From contig DFST01000020.1 of NCBI GenBank assembly GCA_002378975.1, forward strand, positions 1-15,150: a DNA stretch of 15,150 nucleotides, given 5' to 3'. The notes under the pieces are model-generated. The model saw only the letters and a list, made by a program, of their open reading frames with translations. It ran no database searches and had not been told where the DNA came from. Every line of letters begins with the position of its first letter. Position 1 is the first letter of the stretch. This document shows positions 14,842 to 15,150 of this stretch, piece by piece. Made by a program: the position numbers and the translations under genes. The stretch is from Chitinophagaceae bacterium UBA3430. Its GTDB lineage: Bacteria; Bacteroidota; Bacteroidia; Chitinophagales; Chitinophagaceae.

Positions 14842-15150
14842 TTAACGACGTCCGCCTTTGAGGGGAGCAGCGGGCAGATCGATTACCGCACGGAAGCCGA
14901 TGTAAGACTTAGCGGTATCCTGGTATTCGTAGGTGCTCGTACCATTCTGTAGGTAATAACCCACGTCTTTCCAGCTACCACCGCGAATCACTTTCCGCTT
15001 CATCAACGGCTGATCATCATCCTTGGCGTTCCAACGAACATCCGGGTTCATATCATGTTGGAATGTGTTGCGGCCTTCGTAGAAAATGGTAGAAGTCCAC
15101 TCGGCTACGTTACCCGACATGCAATACAGACCATAATCATTGGGCCAATA
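14842..15150 (-). CDS. gldK: GldK, type IX secretion lipoprotein, C-terminal 102 residues (cut by window edge)
   Basis: The frame is open from the window edge to TAA at 14842-14844, so the start of the gene lies beyond 15150. The visible 102 residues show the formylglycine-generating-enzyme (SUMF1) fold typical of GldK: PNDYGLYCMSGNVAEWT, then RKVIRGGSWKDVGYYLQNG and SYIGFRAV. An ATG at 15118-15120 lies inside the conserved GLYCMSGN motif and is not the start. GldK is an outer-membrane lipoprotein that forms a ring with GldN. The signal peptide and lipobox are outside the window. It is the first of the four gld genes here. Confidence 0.93.
   Translation of the reverse strand, partial: YWPNDYGLYCMSGNVAEWTSTIFYEGRNTFQHDMNPDVRWNAKDDDQPLMKRKVIRGGSWKDVGYYLQNGTSTYEYQDTAKSYIGFRAVIDLPAAPLKGGRR

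Noticed and set aside
1..15150. CRISPR arrays, tRNA or rRNA genes, insertion sequences, prophage genes
   Set aside because: No regularly spaced direct repeats of CRISPR size, no cloverleaf or rRNA sequence, and no transposase or integrase were seen. The only mosaic feature is the hisS/icd junction, which carries no mobile-element ends.

Overview
The window looks like a Bacteroidota chromosome fragment, probably from the Chitinophagales (roughly half GC), with a foreign-looking piece at its left end. Four things support Bacteroidota: the type IX secretion genes gldN, gldM, gldL and gldK; a TonB receptor next to a haem-binding-domain protein; a TAnnTTTG promoter box; and weak or absent Shine-Dalgarno sequences. 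The first ~840 bases differ: a sampled line (541-600) is 75% GC, against 50% for line 1081-1140. They encode the N-terminal part of a histidyl-tRNA synthetase of the kind seen in GC-rich bacteria such as Opitutus-like Verrucomicrobiota (lineage inferred).

Layout. (1) 21-1937 is one open frame joining the front of hisS to the back of an NADP-type isocitrate dehydrogenase at about base 840; it is most simply an assembly or cloning chimera. (2) 2036-2368, minus strand: a SUI1/eIF1-like (YciH) translation factor, divergent from gpmI. (3) 2452-6719, plus strand: gpmI (glycolysis), a membrane-anchored CxxCH haem-binding-domain protein and a haem-type TonB-dependent receptor, the last two overlapping. 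(4) 6772-9348, plus strand: an ECF sigma factor, a protein combining a short cytoplasmic segment, one inner-membrane helix, a long Ser/Thr/Pro-rich linker and a C-terminal beta-barrel-like domain, then an unrecognised lipoprotein. (5) 9353-11158: uvrC, four bases after the lipoprotein. (6) 11159-11438: 280 bases between convergent genes, with hairpin terminators facing each direction. (7) 11439-15150, minus strand: gldK (partial)-gldL-gldM-gldN, the type IX secretion/gliding core.

How the genes may work together. gldKLMN encode the periplasmic ring (GldK, GldN) and the proton-driven inner-membrane motor (GldL, GldM). The sigma factor and the protein after it resemble the dual membrane-spanning anti-sigma (Dma) arrangement known from Bacteroides thetaiotaomicron, in which one polypeptide ties the outer membrane to a cytoplasmic sigma factor. 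This pair lies between a haem/iron uptake pair and an uncharacterised lipoprotein, so an envelope-sensing circuit is the most interesting candidate system here. Its regulon and signal cannot be read from the sequence.
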